The notes under the pieces were generated by a model that saw nothing but the letters and a program-made list of their open reading frames with translations, was not told the origin of the DNA and made no database searches. The position numbers were made by a program, and so were the translations under genes. A stretch of DNA of 64,000 bases, from the NCBI GenBank assembly GCA_035531475.1, contig DATKST010000052.1:124001-188000 (forward strand), in the 5' to 3' direction. This DNA is from CALCEB01 sp035531475 (GTDB lineage Bacteria > Acidobacteriota > Terriglobia > UBA7540). Positions 25,141-34,310 of this stretch are shown here, piece after piece (position 1 is the stretch's first letter; each line of letters opens with the position of its first letter).

Positions 25141-25872
25141 ATGAGCGAACTCAAGAATAAAGTTGCGGTGGTGACGGGAGGAACGCGAGGGATCGGATGG
25201 AGCGTGGCGAAGGAGTTGGTCAGTGAAGGCGCCAAGGTGTTTATTTGCGGACGCGATGAAAAATATCTGAAGACCGCGCTCGAGCAACTTCGAGCCGGCG
25301 GAAAACAGGCCGAGGTGGACGGAACTGCGGCCGACGTGGGCGAGGCCGGGCAGTGCCGCAGGCTGATTCGCGGCGCCGCGGAGCGGTTCGGAGGGATCGA
25401 CATTCTGGTGAACAATGCAGGCGTGGGCATCTTCAAACCGGTTGACCAGATCAGCGTGGAGGAATGGGACGCGGTGATCCAGACCAACCTTTCCGGCGTG
25501 TTTTACTGCTGCCGTGAAGTGATTCCCCTGATGCGGCAGCGGGGCGGCGGATACATCTTCAACATTTCGAGCCTGGCCGGCGTCAACCCGTTTGCCGGAG
25601 GCAGCGCCTACAACGCCTCCAAGTTCGGATTGAACGGATTCAGCGAAGCGATGATGCAGGACATTCGCTACGATAGCATTCGCGTCAGTTATATCATGCC
25701 GGGAAGCGTGGCCACGGATTTTGCAGCGGCGCCGGGCTCGAAGGCGGCGGAAGCCTGGAAGCTGCAAGGAGAAGACATCGCCAAAGCGGTGATTGACCTT
25801 TACAAATTCCCCAGCCATGCGCTGGCCAGCCGGATTGAAATGCGCCCGGCGCAGCCACCCCGCAAGAAATAA
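25141..25872 (+). CDS. Short-chain dehydrogenase/reductase (SDR), FabG-like
   Basis: NAD(P)-dependent oxidoreductase of the classical SDR family. The cofactor motif is 'VVTGGTRGIGWSVAKEL' (TGxxxGxG), then 'NNAGVG'. The catalytic residues are Ser in 'ISSLAG' and Tyr/Lys in 'YNASKFG' (YxxxK). The length (243 aa) is standard. Two ATGs lie in line (25138, 25141); GGAGG ends 6 bases before the second, which is preferred. It stands alone on its strand, and the substrate is not predictable from the sequence. After the gene, 25873-26294 carries only degraded REP-like repeats ('TCATCCTGAACGGAGTGAAG'). Confidence 0.92.
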   Translation: MSELKNKVAVVTGGTRGIGWSVAKELVSEGAKVFICGRDEKYLKTALEQLRAGGKQAEVDGTAADVGEAGQCRRLIRGAAERFGGIDILVNNAGVGIFKPVDQISVEEWDAVIQTNLSGVFYCCREVIPLMRQRGGGYIFNISSLAGVNPFAGGSAYNASKFGLNGFSEAMMQDIRYDSIRVSYIMPGSVATDFAAAPGSKAAEAWKLQGEDIAKAVIDLYKFPSHALASRIEMRPAQPPRKK

Positions 25873-26294
25873 GGGCGCGGTAACGTGCGGCTGGAGTTTC
25901 TACATTTCCGGAGTCTGGGAGTTTCTGCCAAATCTCCAGCGCTGTCATCCTGAACGGAGTGAAGGATCACTGTATTTGAGATTTTCGGAAGCTGACGAGT
26001 TGGAGATGGTTAGCGGAGCTTGCCAGGGGCGAAATATCGGAGTTCTTCGCTTAGCTTACCTTGCGCGAAATACGGGGATTCTTCGCTTCGCTCTGCAGAA
26101 ACTCGATGCATAAGTCATTTAGATTCAGCGTTCGCTCTCCTCTGGCGACGAGTCGAGTTTCTGCCAATGATGGGCAGCCGCAAGGCTGTGAACGCTCAGA
26201 ATGACAGGCTGACGGTCCTCGAGTAAAACATCGTGAACAATCCAGGTTAGGCCTCTGGAATGCCACTGAGCCGCTTCAAGCGGCGGAGGGAAAA

Positions 26295-26753
26295 TTAAAA
26301 CGGCACGTCGTCATCCGTGATTTCCGGTGGGAGCGAAGGTTCCGCGGCGGGGATCGGATCGTCAGTCGAAGCGGGCCGGTCATAGCTGGTGGCAGTCGCT
26401 GGTGTCTTTTCGGAATCGGCCTTGGAGCCCAGCATCTTCATGTCGCGGGCGATGATTTCAACTGTGGTGCGCTTGGCGCCGCTTTGGTCTTCCCATTGGC
26501 GGCTGCGAATGCTGCCCTCGATATAGACCTGCTTGCCCTTGGTCAGGTACTCGCCACAAATCTCCGCAAGGCGGTTCCAGGCGACAATGTTGTGCCATTC
26601 GGTGCGGCGCTGCTGCTCTCCGGCGCGATCCTTGAACACTTCATCGGTGGCGAGGCTGAACTTGGCGACCGGCGCTCCGCCCTGGGTATACTTCACCTCC
26701 GGGTCCTTGCCAAGCCGTCCGATCAAAATGACCTTGTTTACCGATCCCGCCAT
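26295..26753 (-). CDS. ssb: Single-stranded DNA-binding protein
   Basis: 152 aa. The OB-fold shows 'NKVILIGRLGKDPEVKYTQGGAPVAKFSLATDE', 'RTEWHNIVAWNRLAEICGEYLTKGKQVYIEGSIRSRQWEDQSG'. The acidic C-terminal tip 'ITDDDVPF' recruits partner proteins. It is a complete housekeeping-type SSB used in replication and repair. It is encoded alone, with MITE copy C inserted about 90 bp upstream of its start, so its promoter region has been invaded. Confidence 0.96.
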   Translation of the reverse strand: MAGSVNKVILIGRLGKDPEVKYTQGGAPVAKFSLATDEVFKDRAGEQQRRTEWHNIVAWNRLAEICGEYLTKGKQVYIEGSIRSRQWEDQSGAKRTTVEIIARDMKMLGSKADSEKTPATATSYDRPASTDDPIPAAEPSLPPEITDDDVPF

Positions 26754-26957
26754 TGCGCCCTCCGTGGCTTGCCACCGCAGACCATTTCCTGCTGTGCGTT
26801 GCCAAACCCGTCCCTGGAATCAAAGGACAAATTACCAACAAATTTGCACTTGGGTAGTGGTACATTTTCGCTGCTGTAGCGGCGGTCTCTGACCGCCGAA
26901 CTTTATTCTTCAACAGTTTCCGGCGGTCAGAGACCGCCGCTACAGCAGACTGACCTG

Positions 26958-28779
26958 TCCCTAATCCGTCGATAAGGTCGCGATGGGGTGCAGACACCCG
27001 TGAGTTGGCAGGAGGTGGGACAGCCGGAGGGACCTTCGCGGTGGTTTGCGACGAGTCCTACCAAGGTTTTAAAGTCCCAGGTTCACGGCGAGTGCCTCCG
27101 GCAGCGATGGGGAGCGGACCATCCCCTCAACCTCCATTCGAACTCCCCAAGATGCTCTGCCCATCCGTCGATAAGAGCTTCTCCGTTCATCCCGGCACCG
27201 GCAAGAGCCGCAGCGCTTCCCGCCACTCTGCCAGCCGCTCCGCCACCGCCGCCAGCCGCAGCACCGTCTGCCGCGCGTGATGCACCAGCCGTCCGGCGGT
27301 GTTGAAGATTAGGAACCGCAGCCGCTTGGGGCGTGCCGCCAGCAACTCCGCCGGAAGCGCCAGCCGCTTCAGCGCCGTCAGCACGTTGTAGGCGATGACC
27401 GCCAGTCTCAACCACGCCGCATTCGCCCCGAAGCGTCCGCAGGGCATCACGCCGCCCGCTAATTCGTTCTTGATCACATCATGCACCGCTTCGATGGTCC
27501 CCGCCTTCTCCCGATGCCATTCCAACAGCCTCGCCGCTGTCCACTTCCAGATATTGCTGACCACCGCGAAGTGCTTCACTCTCGTCCCATCCGCAAACAT
27601 CTCCCCCTGCCGCTGGCGAATCCGCACCGCTACATACCGCAACGGCTGCGAGTCCTTCCGCTCCGAAGATTCACCCGGCACAAACGCCACATCCGCGCAC
27701 TCCCGGATCACGGACGGGTCCGGCCTCCCATAAGGCTGCCAGTCGCCTTCCTCCACTCCCTCGATGGCCTGGTGCAGCGCCTCGCTCCTCCGCGCGCTGA
27801 TCGCAAACCCAATATCCCCTCTCGGCCCTCCCTCCCGCTTCTCATCCCGCAGCCACTTCACCAATCCCTCTTCATGACTGGCCGAATCCCCGCGATAATA
27901 AAACGTCTTCACCGTCGCCGGCAGCGCCGCATAAGCCGCCTTCGCCACGTTCAACGGCTCCATCTGCGCCGGCACATTCCCATCGCGAAATTCGTCTGCC
28001 AGCACCACCCCCATCTCCGCCCACACCGCCAGCATCGGTTGAGTGCCCCGCTCCCCCTCGTAGGTCCGCATCGCCTCCCGCTTCCGGCTCGCGATGATCG
28101 TTGCGTCCTGATCCACCGTGGCAATCTGCTCTCCCCCACACCGCTCGCCTAATGCCTGAATCAAATCCCGGTTCACTTGACCCAATCCCGCTAACGGCCC
28201 GCTCTCCCCCGGAATATACGCCTTGCGCCCCAGTTCCAACTGCTGCTGGGCTTCGGTGATCTTCTCCTCCTCATGAAACTGATACAAAAACTGCCGCGCC
28301 GCCTCCGCCGAAGGAATCCCGTGCCCGATCAGTTCCGCTAATCCCGGGTCCTCCCGTAGCCGCTCGAAGTCCTCCACACACTCCCCGCCCGCCGCGTTCA
28401 GCAGCACGAAGCTTTCCACAAACGTCGCTTCGTCATACCCCCGCGCCCGCTCCTTGATCTCGACCTGCCGCTTCACACTCCCCGGCAACCCCAGCGAGCG
28501 AAACGTCTGCGCCACCAGCGGCAGCCCGCCCAGCGCCGTCAATCTCTCCTGCGCCGGTTCGGGGTCGATCTCAAAAAGCACCGGGAATTCGGTTGGGGAA
28601 GGCTTCTGGGTCTTGGTCATGTCCTTTATTGTAACGGCTCTTCACTCACCCCAGGGGTGCAAGGCCTCTTACCCTGCAAATAATTTTGACCTTCGACCCC
28701 GAGGCCAATCTGTGCACCCTCCACGATACCCACGGTCTCCTCCCGGCCTCAGCTCCACTCGCTTATCAACGGATTAGGG
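26958..28779 (-). mobile_element. IS1380-family insertion sequence (about 1.82 kb)
   Basis: Inverted ends: CCCTAATCCGTCGATAAG at 26959-26976 and its complement (CTTATCAACGGATTAGGG) at 28762-28779, 17 of 18 matched. CCTG precedes the left end (26954-26957) and follows the right end (28780-28783): a 4-bp target duplication, as usual for IS1380. The single transposase gene is intact, so the copy may be active. Confidence 0.85.
27187..28620 (-). CDS. IS1380 family transposase
   Basis: 477 aa, full length. DDE-type blocks: 'IATVDQDATIIASRKREAMRTYEG' (first Asp), 'TFYYRGDSASHEEGLVKWL' (second Asp) and 'WHREKAGTIEAVHDVIKNELAGGVMPCGRFGANAAW' (Glu), with the 'N..W..LAVIAYN' tail characteristic of IS1380. 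The N-terminus 'FEIDPEPAQERLTALGGLPLVAQTFRSLG' is also typical. No frameshift or stop interrupts it. It catalyses cut-and-paste movement of the surrounding element. Confidence 0.95.
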   Translation of the reverse strand: MTKTQKPSPTEFPVLFEIDPEPAQERLTALGGLPLVAQTFRSLGLPGSVKRQVEIKERARGYDEATFVESFVLLNAAGGECVEDFERLREDPGLAELIGHGIPSAEAARQFLYQFHEEEKITEAQQQLELGRKAYIPGESGPLAGLGQVNRDLIQALGERCGGEQIATVDQDATIIASRKREAMRTYEGERGTQPMLAVWAEMGVVLADEFRDGNVPAQMEPLNVAKAAYAALPATVKTFYYRGDSASHEEGLVKWLRDEKREGGPRGDIGFAISARRSEALHQAIEGVEEGDWQPYGRPDPSVIRECADVAFVPGESSERKDSQPLRYVAVRIRQRQGEMFADGTRVKHFAVVSNIWKWTAARLLEWHREKAGTIEAVHDVIKNELAGGVMPCGRFGANAAWLRLAVIAYNVLTALKRLALPAELLAARPKRLRFLIFNTAGRLVHHARQTVLRLAAVAERLAEWREALRLLPVPG

Positions 28780-28821
28780 CCTGCTACCTGCACTTGCTAA
28801 ATCTTTGAAATGAATGACCGC

Positions 28822-29733
28822 TTAACCCTGGCCATGAGAAGTCGAGTCCATCCGTCGAAGCCGCTGGCGGGCCAAATCCGCTTCCTTTGAATCCGGGTAG
28901 CGGCGAACCAACGACCGCAACTCGCGAACTCCCGCCGAAGTTTGGCCCTCGGCCAGCAAGGCGTAGCCCTTCTTAAGCTGGGCCGCCTGCATTTTGTTGC
29001 CGCCGGGATACTGCATCATGCAGAGGTTGTAGGCTTTGATCGCCTCGGCGTATTTCTTTTCCAGATAATATGAATCACCGATATAGAACTGCGCATTCGA
29101 GGCCAGATCAGTCTGCCCGTAATTCTCGATATATTGCTGGAAGCCTTGAACCGCAAGGTCATAATTGCCGTTGGTGTAATCGGAATACGCGGATTTATAG
29201 AGCGTCTCGGGGTCAGGAACGGCAGGGGTTGAAGCGGCAGGTCCCGGCGCGGCGTTGGAGGCGTCCTGCCCGTCCGGTGGCGGCCCGGCTGCCTGTCCGC
29301 CCGCTCCTTGCGCTGCCGAGGCCTGGGCGGGCGGCGCGTTTAATGTCTCCAGGGTACGCTGAGCTTGGGCCAGTTCGCCGCTTATTTTGGAAAGCTCACC
29401 CTTGGTTTCGTCCAAGCTGGCAGAGAGTTGCTGGATCTGGCTGGTCATGGAATCGAACCGGCTGCTGGTGATTGCCAAGCTGCGCTGGTTGACCTCCTTG
29501 AGGTCGGAAACCGTAGTCTTCATGGAGGTCACATTGTCATTGGTTTGTTGAACCAGCAGCTTCAGGACTGCGGTCTGGGAATCCACCGTTTTCTGCAGGT
29601 TTTGCATCTGCTGCTGGAGAGTATCCAACTGCTGCATCATGGAAATGATTTCCTTGCTGACGCTAAACCCGGGCCGCGCGCTGAGGATGGAAAACGCACC
29701 TGCCAAAAAGAGTGCAATCGCTTTTTTGTTCAA
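28822..29733 (-). CDS. ybgF: Tol-Pal system protein YbgF/CpoB
   Basis: Periplasmic coordinator of the Tol-Pal machine with peptidoglycan synthesis. A signal peptide (residues 1-24) is followed by a long coiled coil (about 28-135, Gln-rich heptads). An Ala/Pro/Gly linker and three TPR-like repeats come next ('YKSAYSDYTNGNYDLAVQGFQQYIENYGQTDLASNAQFYIGDSYYLEKKYAEAI' and onward). Its order in the reverse-strand tol cluster (last gene after pal) is conserved. It starts at a TTG (29731-29733) with GGGAG about 12 bases upstream. Confidence 0.9.
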   Translation of the reverse strand: MNKKAIALFLAGAFSILSARPGFSVSKEIISMMQQLDTLQQQMQNLQKTVDSQTAVLKLLVQQTNDNVTSMKTTVSDLKEVNQRSLAITSSRFDSMTSQIQQLSASLDETKGELSKISGELAQAQRTLETLNAPPAQASAAQGAGGQAAGPPPDGQDASNAAPGPAASTPAVPDPETLYKSAYSDYTNGNYDLAVQGFQQYIENYGQTDLASNAQFYIGDSYYLEKKYAEAIKAYNLCMMQYPGGNKMQAAQLKKGYALLAEGQTSAGVRELRSLVRRYPDSKEADLARQRLRRMDSTSHGQG

Positions 29734-30062
29734 GGTTTATCAGATCTCCCTTAAAAAAGGTGACCCCCAGTTGAAGTGTACTCTTAGGAGGATTTGGGGT
29801 CAACCGCACCGAACGTGGAGGGCGTACCAACTGGAATATTGAGCCGACGGGCAGAACTGCACGGTATGCTGAGGTTGTGTCAGCGCGGGTTCACAGACAA
29901 CAGACAGATTGCCGGTCGCCCGGTGACCCCGCCTGCGAAGAGCGCTCCAAGAGAAAGCTACCCTTACGCAGCGCCCGCAGGCAATATGGTTGCCAAGGCG
30001 GGCCAGCATAAAGACCGTCGACCCTCAATCGCAATATCTTAAACAGCCAAGAACAGCAGGAG
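29734..30062. other. Intergenic region without recognisable features
   Basis: About 330 bases between ybgF and the pal terminator. No gene or clear repeat is seen; a promoter for ybgF is expected here because a terminator separates it from pal. Confidence 0.4.
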
Positions 30063-30094
30063 AGAGCCGGAAGCGCTCTCACGCTTCCGGCTCT
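30063..30094 (-). terminator. Strong hairpin downstream of pal
   Basis: A perfect 13-bp stem (AGAGCCGGAAGCG / CGCTTCCGGCTCT) with a 6-base loop lies 9 bases after the pal stop. Only a weak T/C run follows, so termination strength is uncertain. Confidence 0.6.
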
Positions 30095-30102
30095 TGACCT
30101 TA

Positions 30103-30864
30103 CTACTTGGATTCAGCGCCGAACACCAAGTGCGCGCGGCGGTTTTGCTGCCAGCATTCCTCGTTGTTGTCGGTGCAGAACGGACGATCCTTACCGTAGG
30201 AGATGGTAGTGATGTTGTCCGCATTGACGCCGAGGTTGACAAGGAATTTCTTGGCAGAGTTGGCACGCCGGTCACCGAGGCCGAGGTTGTACTCCTCGCT
30301 TCCTCGATTGTCGCAATGTCCCTCAATCGTGAACTTGATATCGGGATGCGCCTTGAGGAAGTCGGCATCGGCGGTGAGCGCCTGTTGTGCGTCAGGACGG
30401 ATATCCGACTTGTTGAAGTCGAAGAACCCGTCTTTAACGTTCTGCTGGAATAGTTCTGTCTCCGTGGGTCCAGCAGCCGGTGGCGGTGGAGGCGGTGGAG
30501 GCGGCGTTGTAACCGTCACACGCGCCGTGGCGCTTGCATTGCCACCCGGCCCAGTCGCCGTAATGGTATACGTGGTTGAGTCGGCCGGTGAGACCGTCGT
30601 CGAGCCTTGAGCCTCAACTTTCCCAGGTCCTGGCTCCAGATCGAGACTGGTCGCATTGGCGGAGGACCAGCTTAGCGTTGAACTTTGACCCTTTTCAATG
30701 GTGCTTGGCTCAGCCGTCAAAGTCACCGTGGGCGCCGTCGGCGCGGATGGTGGTGGCGGTGGTGGCGGTGGCGTCACAGGCTTCGGCTTGTGGCACGCGC
30801 CCGCGAGCAATACCAAGCCCAGCAAACCGACCAAAATGGCAAGCATTTTTTTTCTTTGTGGCAT
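30103..30864 (-). CDS. pal: Peptidoglycan-associated lipoprotein Pal with inserted Ig-like domain
   Basis: Outer-membrane lipoprotein binding peptidoglycan. The lipobox is 'LLAGAC' (Cys about residue 24). A poly-proline linker is followed by an immunoglobulin-like domain ('PTVTLTAEPSTIEKGQSSTLSWSSANATS..YTITATGPGGNASATARVTV') and a second poly-proline linker. The OmpA-like domain then follows: 'FFDFNKSDIRPDAQQAL', 'FTIEGHCDNRGSEEYNLGLGDRRANSAKKFL', with the Asp/Arg pair that binds diaminopimelate. The extra Ig-like domain is not in classical Pal (about 170 aa). ATG 30864 follows AGGAGGAG. Confidence 0.93.
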   Translation of the reverse strand: MPQRKKMLAILVGLLGLVLLAGACHKPKPVTPPPPPPPPSAPTAPTVTLTAEPSTIEKGQSSTLSWSSANATSLDLEPGPGKVEAQGSTTVSPADSTTYTITATGPGGNASATARVTVTTPPPPPPPPPAAGPTETELFQQNVKDGFFDFNKSDIRPDAQQALTADADFLKAHPDIKFTIEGHCDNRGSEEYNLGLGDRRANSAKKFLVNLGVNADNITTISYGKDRPFCTDNNEECWQQNRRAHLVFGAESK

Positions 30865-31331
30865 TATTTCTCCTCCTAAGTCGGTAACAACATTCTCAGT
30901 TTCCAGGGATGACTTTCAAGTGCTTCGGCTTAGTCCCTTCAATGGCGCGAAGATTAACCAGAACCCACTTCTTGCCCCAAAGGGTAAAAATAACATCCAA
31001 AGGTTGTTATACTACCACGAAATACACACAAAACAAAGGCCTTTTTCTATCTTAGCCAGAAAGGGAGAATTTCCCGGCGTTGTTTTGCCCGCGACCGCAG
31101 CTCCTTCGCCTTGCCATTCCATCCTTCCGTTTAACGAAACCGATAGTAGCAAGGGTTGACACACCAAACTGTTGTTCACCCATTCCGGAATTGGCCCATA
31201 GAGTCCATCCAATATTTTCCCTGCTGCTTTGCCTTCAAGTCTTCTAATAATTTACCAGAAATTTAATTGCAAACAAAGAATACTGTGGCAAACCTTCGGG
31301 CCGAACGGCCGGGATCACACCACGCAGGGCC
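30865..31331. other. Intergenic region between pal and tolB
   Basis: About 470 bases, more AT-rich than the surroundings. No ORF is supported. It should carry the pal promoter; I cannot point to a convincing -35/-10 pair. Confidence 0.4.
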
Positions 31332-32666
31332 TTAGTTCGACCAGCTTGGATTCCAGTTTTCGCCCACGGTGGTCAACTGCTTTGGATCTGATCCGTCCGC
31401 CAGCATCGTCCAAAGTTCTCTCCTTCCGGAACGCGTTGACTCAAACACCAAGTGGCGTCCGTCAGGTGACCAATACGGATGCTCGTTGCGGGCGGCGTCG
31501 TGGGTGAGTTGCACAATGCGGCCGGTCGCAATTTCCACAATGTAGATGTCATAGGTGCCGGTGTCGGAGACGCGCCAGTGAAAGGCCATAAACATACCGT
31601 TGGGAGACCATGACGGGGCGCTTGCGTCGCCGCCTCCCGTGATAAGCCTGCGCAAATTGGTTCCATCCGCATTCATAATATAGATTTGTGGGTTGCCGCT
31701 GCGGTCGGAGACGAATGCGATTTCATTCCCGGTTTTGGGATTCCACACGGGTGAGATATCCACACCCGGCGAATAGGTCAGCCTCTGCAAATTAGAACCG
31801 TTGATGCTTGAAACGTAAATCTCCGGGTCACCGCTCATACTGGAGCAGAAGGTAATTTTCTGGCCGTCCGGAGACCAAGCCGGCGTGGTATTCAGGCCCT
31901 TATAGTGGACAAAGGGCAAGAGGTGGTGAGTGAGAAATGAGTAGATCGAAATTTCAGGATTACCACTGGCATAGTTCGTAAAGGCCAGCTTGGTATCCTT
32001 CGGGGACCAGCGGGGTGTAAGGCACAGAGATCCATAACTGGTGATGGGGTGTTGGTTAAACCCGTCATAATCCATGACCCAGATTTCTTCATGGCCGGTG
32101 CGCTTGCTGACAAAAGCGACCTGGCTCAGATTGATACCCGGAATGCCGCCTCCCAGGGTCTGGATGATTTCATTGGCAAAAGTATGAGCGGTTTCTCGGG
32201 TGGAGATTTCATTGAGGGTGGCGACAAAGCGTTTGGCGAGCACGCTGGGGTTGCCCGGATTCTGCACGTCGTAAAGATAAGCCGTCACCACCAGGTTGCT
32301 GTTGATCTCCTCCGTTTTTCCAAAAACCAGCATCTGCGCGGCGACCTGCGTGGAAGTCCAATCGGCGAACACTACCCCCCCTGGATCGGCCGGAGTCTTC
32401 AGCGGATAGTAGCTCTTGCTGACCAACTCAAAAATGCCGGAATTGTCCAGATCGTTCCAGAGGACCTGATTGAATTCCGTGGTGAGGCCCGCGAGGTTTG
32501 GGTCCGTACCTTGCGCCGGAAAGGCGGGAACGGCAATGCGAATTTTGGGGGCGCCGCGATTGATGCCGGTTTCAAGCCATCCCTGGCCATGGGCCGGTTG
32601 AAGAGCAAGCAGCAAGAATGCCGTAGCCATTACTGAAGTCGATAAAATGGGGGGAAAATTTTTCAT
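31332..32666 (-). CDS. tolB: Tol-Pal system beta-propeller protein TolB
   Basis: Periplasmic TolB, which contacts Pal and TolA. A signal peptide ends at 'PAHGQ'. The N-terminal domain 'IRIAVPAFPAQGTDPNLAGLTTEFNQVLWNDLDNSGIFELVSKSYYPL' is followed by six WD/PD40 repeats: 'FVSKRTGHEEIWVMDYDG', 'PRWSPKDTKLAF', 'PAWSPDGQKITF', 'PVWNPKTGNEIAFVSDRSGNPQIYIMNADGTN', 'PYWSPDGRHLVF'. ATG 32666 is chosen because GGAG lies 11 bases upstream; the longer frame to 32771 is not needed. Gene order tolQRAB-pal is intact. Confidence 0.95.
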   Translation of the reverse strand: MKNFPPILSTSVMATAFLLLALQPAHGQGWLETGINRGAPKIRIAVPAFPAQGTDPNLAGLTTEFNQVLWNDLDNSGIFELVSKSYYPLKTPADPGGVVFADWTSTQVAAQMLVFGKTEEINSNLVVTAYLYDVQNPGNPSVLAKRFVATLNEISTRETAHTFANEIIQTLGGGIPGINLSQVAFVSKRTGHEEIWVMDYDGFNQHPITSYGSLCLTPRWSPKDTKLAFTNYASGNPEISIYSFLTHHLLPFVHYKGLNTTPAWSPDGQKITFCSSMSGDPEIYVSSINGSNLQRLTYSPGVDISPVWNPKTGNEIAFVSDRSGNPQIYIMNADGTNLRRLITGGGDASAPSWSPNGMFMAFHWRVSDTGTYDIYIVEIATGRIVQLTHDAARNEHPYWSPDGRHLVFESTRSGRRELWTMLADGSDPKQLTTVGENWNPSWSN

Positions 32667-32767
32667 GTTCACTTTTTCTCCAGGCCGGGAATTCCTTTTG
32701 GGCTTAAAACCTGGGCCGCATCCCGGTTTCTTGAATCGCCAATGTTTCGCATTTTCTCCGTGGCCGT

Positions 32768-33565
32768 TCATCTTTGAAGATCAAAATAAAAAGATACAGT
32801 AACGGAATTACCCCGGTAATTCGAAGGCAGCGGCGACAGTGGATTGGAAGCATCAATGGCCCGCAAGGCGGAGCGGTCCACCTCTTGGTAACCGCTCGAT
32901 TGCGTGAGTCGGACCCGGGTCACAGTACCGTCCCGTAATATTTTGAACTCCACGTAAACCCTTCGCGCCGAGGTAATGTTGGGGCTAACCATGGAGATCA
33001 GCCAATTGCTGCGAACGCGGTTCTTGACCGCTTGAACGTACCAGCCATACTGAGTTCCGAAGTTCCCATCCTCTATCGCAATCCCTCCCCGGCTCGAGCC
33101 CACTACGAACTGGCCATAATCGATGGCTGCCCGGCCTTGATTCCCGAAGGGAATGGCATTGGGAGGTGGCATGGGCTCTTCTTTCTGGATGCGTTTATTG
33201 ATGCGAATCGCGGGCTTGAGATGGATTGCGTCCTTGAACTTAGGAATTTCAAGAGAGTTGGGCATGGGCGCTTCCTTGGGCTGAAGTGGCGTTTTATAGA
33301 GCCCGGGATTCTCATCTCGCAACGTGCTGTGAGTTTGTTCCATCGGCGCCGGAAGCGGGATTCCGGGCAAAGAGGAAACCACATTCACCCGTGTCGCCGT
33401 CCCCTTAGCCCAAGGATTACCCCAGCCGGGACCGTGATGGAAACCCAGCCAGGCATAAATGGCAGCGGACAGAAAGATGCACACGTGAAATGCGATCGAG
33501 GCCGCCAGCGAACCTCCTAGCGTATCCCGATGGTTAAATGGCAGCGAAAATGTTTCGGTATTCAT
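32768..33565 (-). CDS. tolA: TolA/TonB-like energy transducer
   Basis: 265 aa. A single N-terminal span (residues 18-40, 'SLAASIAFHVCIFLSAAIYAWLGF') is followed by a Pro/Lys-rich periplasmic region. The C-terminal TonB-like domain reads 'YGWYVQAVKNRVRSNWLI', 'RRVYVEFKILRDGTVTRVRLTQSSGYQEVDRSALRAI' and 'VTVSFYFDL'. By position between tolR and tolB it works as TolA, transmitting the proton-motive force from TolQR to the outer-membrane Pal/TolB. It is shorter than enterobacterial TolA and lacks the long helical domain. Confidence 0.88.
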   Translation of the reverse strand: MNTETFSLPFNHRDTLGGSLAASIAFHVCIFLSAAIYAWLGFHHGPGWGNPWAKGTATRVNVVSSLPGIPLPAPMEQTHSTLRDENPGLYKTPLQPKEAPMPNSLEIPKFKDAIHLKPAIRINKRIQKEEPMPPPNAIPFGNQGRAAIDYGQFVVGSSRGGIAIEDGNFGTQYGWYVQAVKNRVRSNWLISMVSPNITSARRVYVEFKILRDGTVTRVRLTQSSGYQEVDRSALRAIDASNPLSPLPSNYRGNSVTVSFYFDLQR

Positions 33566-33636
33566 CGTTGAATTGCTTTACCGGCGACGGGTTCTTTTCG
33601 TTATCTTGTCCGGACCGGTCCGGCTCTTGCGGGATG

Positions 33637-34062
33637 CTAACTTGTCCCTTTGGTCTCAATGGGCCGCGTCACAATGCTGATATTGGTGATCTTGGATTGT
33701 TTCAGGGTGTCAATAACGGTGGCGAATGTCCCGAATGGCACCGCCTGGTCGGCTCGAATATAAACCGGGGAATCCGTGGCCCCATGCATCTTATCGATCA
33801 CGGTCTGACCGAGGGCGTTGATATTCACGGGATCGTTGCCAATATAGAGGTTCTGCCGTTTGTCAATGGTGATGACCACTCTTTCCTTGCTGATCGTCTT
33901 AACGGTCTTGGTTTTCGGCAGGTTAACTTCGATGCCCGATTGAAGGATGGGCGCGGTCAGCATGAAAATGATGAGCAGAACCAGCACCACGTCCACCAAC
34001 GGCGTGATATTGATTTCGGAGAGTGAGGTTTGTGTTCGTCCTTTCGGAGTGATGAAGGCCAT
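33637..34062 (-). CDS. tolR: Biopolymer transport protein TolR/ExbD
   Basis: About 141 aa. 'LSEINITPLVDVVLVLLIIFMLTAPIL' is the family's single span with the proton-path Asp (NITPLVDV). The periplasmic domain 'GIEVNLPKTKTVKTISKERVVITIDKRQNLYIGNDPVNI' to 'IRADQAVPFGTFATVIDTLKQSKITNISIVT' is complete. Two ATGs (34068, 34062) follow TTTGAGGTA; the second has better spacing. It pairs with the TolQ gene upstream across an unusually long 250-base gap. Confidence 0.94.
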   Translation of the reverse strand: MAFITPKGRTQTSLSEINITPLVDVVLVLLIIFMLTAPILQSGIEVNLPKTKTVKTISKERVVITIDKRQNLYIGNDPVNINALGQTVIDKMHGATDSPVYIRADQAVPFGTFATVIDTLKQSKITNISIVTRPIETKGTS

Positions 34063-34109
34063 GCTCATTACCTCAAACGGAGAAAAGCTGAGTTCCGGCA
34101 ATCAGCAAG

Positions 34110-34310
34110 CTCTTGATTGGCGGAAATTCCTGGCCGCTGAAAAAGGCTCCCATGCCTGCCATCCTGAGCCCTCCGCCTGTCATGCTAAGCGGGGCGAAGG
34201 ATGCCGCCATTTGGTTCCGGGTAAACCTCTCGAAGGGTCCCTGGTATGTCTTTTTCAATGCCATGCGGGGATGCTTCGCTTCGTTCAGCACGTCAATTTA
34301 GCGTTTTTCA
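34110..34310. repeat. REP-like palindromic insertion between tolQ and tolR
   Basis: This segment holds 'CTGTCATGCTAAGCGGGGCGAAGGATGC' and, facing it, 'GGGGATGCTTCGCTTCGTTCAGCACG', arms of a repeat also seen near 25945-26100. tolQ and tolR are usually nearly adjacent, so the repeat has been inserted inside the operon. Confidence 0.5.

Larger units (their letters stand above)
26845..28796. mobile_element. MITE copy C, interrupted by an IS1380 element
   Basis: The left end GGTAGTGGTACATTTTCG begins at 26853. An internal hairpin (26871-26948: CTGCTGTAGCGGCGGTCTCT and its complement) follows. The right end resumes after the IS at 28784 (CTACC, to 28788). The outer flanks are identical 8-mers TGCACTTG (26845-26852 and 28789-28796). 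Joining the two halves without the IS gives CAGCAGACTGACCTGCTACC, matching the right end of copy D (CAGCAAACTGAACCACTACC). Confidence 0.85.

Noticed and set aside
26871..26948. Terminator for ssb or its neighbour
   Set aside because: The hairpin is the interior of MITE copy C and lacks a T run in the right place.
32364..32372. CACTACC string inside tolB as a MITE end
   Set aside because: It lies in conserved tolB coding sequence, with no partner end or target duplication.
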